From DASQPR01 sp963836785 (GTDB taxonomy: Bacteria; Actinomycetota; Actinomycetes; Mycobacteriales; Micromonosporaceae), in assembly GCA_963836785.1 (NCBI GenBank), contig CAWIKW010000005.1:1-64000 (forward strand): a DNA stretch of 64,000 nucleotides. Direction: 5' to 3'. Under the pieces are notes generated by a model. That model was given only the letters and a program-made list of their open reading frames with translations. It searched no databases and was not told the DNA's origin. This document shows positions 62,004 through 64,000 of this stretch, piece after piece (the stretch's first letter is position 1; the number at the start of each line of letters is the position of its first letter). Position numbers and translations under genes: made by a program.

Positions 62004-62621
62004 ATGCCAGATGATCTCCCGACCACCTCGTACGCGGTGCTCGGGTTGCTCGCCTTACGGTCCTGGACCGGCTACGAACTGGTCCAGCAGGCCCGCCGCA
62101 GCCTCGCGTTCTGTTGGCCAAAAGAAGACAGCGTCCTGTACGAGGAGCCGCGCCGCCTCGTCGCACACGGCCTTGCTCGGTCGTCCCGCGAAGTGGACGG
62201 TGGGCGTAGCCGCAATCGCTACGAAATTACCGACCAGGGTCGCGAAGCATTGCGCGCCTGGCTCGGCCGTCCGAGCGAACAACCACGCCCGCAACTGGAA
62301 CCGTTGTTGCGCCTGACATTCGCCGATCAGGGGGAAACCGGCGACGCACTGGCCGCGGTCGCGGCTCTGCGCGAATGGGCCGTTACCATGCACAACAAGG
62401 GCATGGAAATGCTGCGCGAATACTCGTCCGGTGACGGCCCCTTCCCGGATCGCATGCACATCAACGTCCTCAACGCCGTCTACTACATGGCCGTCCTCGA
62501 CACCGCCATCTCCTTCGCCGATCTGGCCGAAAAGGAGATCGGGACATGGGAGCGTACGGACGGGCTCGGCATGACCGAGCGCACGAGGGAGATCCTCGAC
62601 GGCCTCCTCGAGCGGGGCTGA
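62004..62621 (+). CDS. PadR family transcriptional regulator
   Basis: A 205-residue PadR-type winged helix. The N-terminal domain reads TSYAVLGLLALRSWTGYELVQQ, WPKEDSVLYEEPRRLVAHGL and a wing GGRSRNRYEITDQGREALRAWL. The C-terminal helical dimerisation domain includes VAALREWAVTMHNKGMEML and LNAVYYMAVLDTAISFADLAEKE. It likely controls the divergent mycothiol enzyme and itself. The DNA after its stop is low-complexity and codes for nothing clear until malQ. Confidence 0.92.
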   Translation: MPDDLPTTSYAVLGLLALRSWTGYELVQQARRSLAFCWPKEDSVLYEEPRRLVAHGLARSSREVDGGRSRNRYEITDQGREALRAWLGRPSEQPRPQLEPLLRLTFADQGETGDALAAVAALREWAVTMHNKGMEMLREYSSGDGPFPDRMHINVLNAVYYMAVLDTAISFADLAEKEIGTWERTDGLGMTERTREILDGLLERG

Positions 62622-62787
62622 CGGCCGCGGGCCTGATCGGCCCCATGCCCGGCCGCAACGAGCCTGACCGTAACGAGCCCGGCCGCCGCGCGCCGATCGC
62701 AAACGAACCCGACCGCGTCACCCTCCGGACAACCCGGGCGTGGCCGGCCAGCAGGTTGGGTAATGTGCGTCGACGGTGGGGAGGCGC

Positions 62788-64000
62788 ATGGATCGGCAAC
62801 TGGCTGCGCTGGCGGCGGAACATGGCGTGGCGACGTGGTATGAGGATTCCCGGCGCGAACGGGTCACGGTGAGCGCCGAGACGGTCGTCGGCGTGCTCGG
62901 CTTGCTCGACGTCGACGCGACCACGCCGGACCGCATCGCGGCGGCGCTGGCCTCGGCGCGCGCGTCGGCCAACGCGCGTCTTCTCCCGCCGACCATCGTG
63001 CTGCGACGTGGCGGCGACCGTCCGTTGCCGGGACCGGGCGTGGTGACGACCGAGGAGGGCGAACGCATCGACGTCGGCGACGCGCTGCCGGGCGACCTAC
63101 CGCTCGGGTGGCATCGTCTGACCTGTGGCGAGCAGGACATCACGCTCGTCGTGGTCCCGCGCCGATTGCCGGCGGCGGCTCCGACGTGGGGCTGGATGCT
63201 TCAGCTGTACGCGTTGCATTCGGCCGACTCATGGGGGATGGGCGATCTCGCCGACCTCGCATCCCTGACGCGGTGGGCCGGCGACCCAGATGCGGCCGGC
63301 CCAGACTCTGCCGGCCCAGATCCTGCCGGCCCAGACTCTGCCGGCCCAGATCCTGCCGATGCCGCCCTCCATGACACGGCCGACGACGGGCGGGCCGGCC
63401 TCATTCTGCTCAATCCACTGCACGCCGTCGGGCCGACCCATCCCGTACCGGCATCGCCCTATTCGCCCACGAGCCGCCGGTTTGCCAATCCGCTCTACCT
63501 CAGCGTGACCGAAACCGCCGCGTTCCGCGCCGCAGACGCGGACCTCGCCGGACGGGTCGTCGCGCTGCGTCCGCCGGTGGGAGCGGCGTCCGACCTGATC
63601 GACTACGACGCGATCTGGTCAGCGAAGCTCGCGGCGCTCGAATTGTTGTTCCCGCTGGCCGGCCCGATCGATCTGGATGCCGACCCGGAGGTTACGTCGT
63701 TTGCGATCTACTGCGCGTTGGCCGAGCGGCACGGCTCGGATTGGCGGACGTGGCCGCCCGAGCTACGCGTCGCCGGCAGCGAGTCGGTGTTGGCGGCGGC
63801 CGACGAGTTGGCCGATCGGATCGCGTTTTTCGTGTGGTTGCAACGGCTGTGCGCCGAGCAGTTGGCGACCGTGGCGAGCGCCGCGCACGACACCGGCATG
63901 CCTGTGGGCATCGTGCACGATCTTGCCGTCGGCGTCGACCCGGGCGGAGCGGACGCCTGGATGCTCGGGGATGTGTTGGCCAGCGGCGCCCGGGTCGGTG
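62788..64000 (+). CDS. malQ: 4-alpha-glucanotransferase (partial at window edge)
   Basis: An open frame of 404 codons runs off the right edge, starting at an ATG with GGGGAGG upstream. The actinobacterial MalQ pattern is clear: an N-terminal beta domain with WHRLTCGEQDITLVVVPRRLP, then the GH77 barrel with WGWMLQLYALHSADSWGMGDL, LNPLHAVGPTHPVPASPYSP, SRRFANPLYLS and the strand IVHDLAVGVDPGGADAW. The catalytic Asp/Glu pair would lie beyond the edge. The family rearranges alpha-1,4-glucans in the cytoplasm. A pentapeptide repeat (AGPDS/AGPDP) is inserted between LTRWAG and the LILLNPLH strand. Confidence 0.92.
   Translation, partial: MDRQLAALAAEHGVATWYEDSRRERVTVSAETVVGVLGLLDVDATTPDRIAAALASARASANARLLPPTIVLRRGGDRPLPGPGVVTTEEGERIDVGDALPGDLPLGWHRLTCGEQDITLVVVPRRLPAAAPTWGWMLQLYALHSADSWGMGDLADLASLTRWAGDPDAAGPDSAGPDPAGPDSAGPDPADAALHDTADDGRAGLILLNPLHAVGPTHPVPASPYSPTSRRFANPLYLSVTETAAFRAADADLAGRVVALRPPVGAASDLIDYDAIWSAKLAALELLFPLAGPIDLDADPEVTSFAIYCALAERHGSDWRTWPPELRVAGSESVLAAADELADRIAFFVWLQRLCAEQLATVASAAHDTGMPVGIVHDLAVGVDPGGADAWMLGDVLASGARVG
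63295..63354. repeat. 30-bp tandem duplication inside malQ
   Basis: Two exact 30-bp units (63295-63324, 63325-63354), each made of two 15-bp halves, encode AGPDSAGPDP twice. They sit in a loop between conserved parts of the GH77 barrel. Confidence 0.92.

Overview
The window is GC-rich DNA from an actinomycete (Actinomycetota) that most likely makes mycothiol. The evidence is the pervasive GC-rich third codon position, frequent GTG starts and leaderless-looking promoters. Marker genes agree: a furA-katG pair, a SigG-type ECF sigma factor, a mycothiol-dependent formaldehyde dehydrogenase coupled to a metallo-hydrolase, and a mycothiol maleylpyruvate isomerase-type enzyme. I cannot name the genus. 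All function calls come from reading motifs, without database searches.

Layout. 1-6.9 kb is a signalling cluster: the start of a large kinase/ATPase sensor, two paralogous histidine kinases, a FIST sensor protein and two response regulators. 7-14 kb is general metabolism: an SMP-30 lactonase with a divergent Lrp regulator, a glycine-rich membrane protein, an alpha/beta hydrolase, a metallophosphoesterase, a DinB protein and an F420-type nitroreductase. 14.3-19.9 kb is a stress block: furA-katG, a Cys-rich copper-storage-like protein, and an MFS exporter with a divergent MarR regulator. 20-35 kb is mixed: DUF2332, a Tat-exported PHP hydrolase, sigG with a divergent SDR-AHSA1-SDR operon, a DUF1326-DUF2182 pair, a DMT transporter, an acid phosphatase, YjbQ, and the MscR plus beta-lactamase-fold pair. 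35-47 kb is a cell-surface polysaccharide locus: a TagF-type polymerase, a fused CDP-ribitol enzyme (TarI-TarJ type), all four dTDP-rhamnose genes (rmlABD together, rmlC apart), a macrocin-type O-methyltransferase and a TarS-like glycosyltransferase. 47.5-64 kb holds a lone di-Mop protein, a frameshifted glucodextranase, a GNAT, an SDR with a GntR regulator, a broken DUF222-HNH gene behind a degenerate repeat array, an HpnB-like glycosyltransferase, a Na+/H+ antiporter with a UBP zinc finger, a PadR-controlled mycothiol enzyme, and the start of malQ.

Two themes stand out. First, short tandem repeats (period 15-45 bp) recur inside coding sequences (a histidine kinase, the HpnB-like glycosyltransferase, malQ, a small zinc-finger-like protein) and across stop codons (the DMT and acid phosphatase genes). 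Second, several genes are broken: a deleted SDR, the glucodextranase, the mycothiol enzyme's C-terminus, and an HNH gene with three single-base insertions. Some of these may be assembly errors. I found no CRISPR array, rRNA, tRNA, IS element or integrase. No clearly new system is evident. The strongest leads are the repeat array upstream of the HNH pseudogene, the minisatellite inside the glycosyltransferase, and the rhamnose/ribitol surface-polymer locus.
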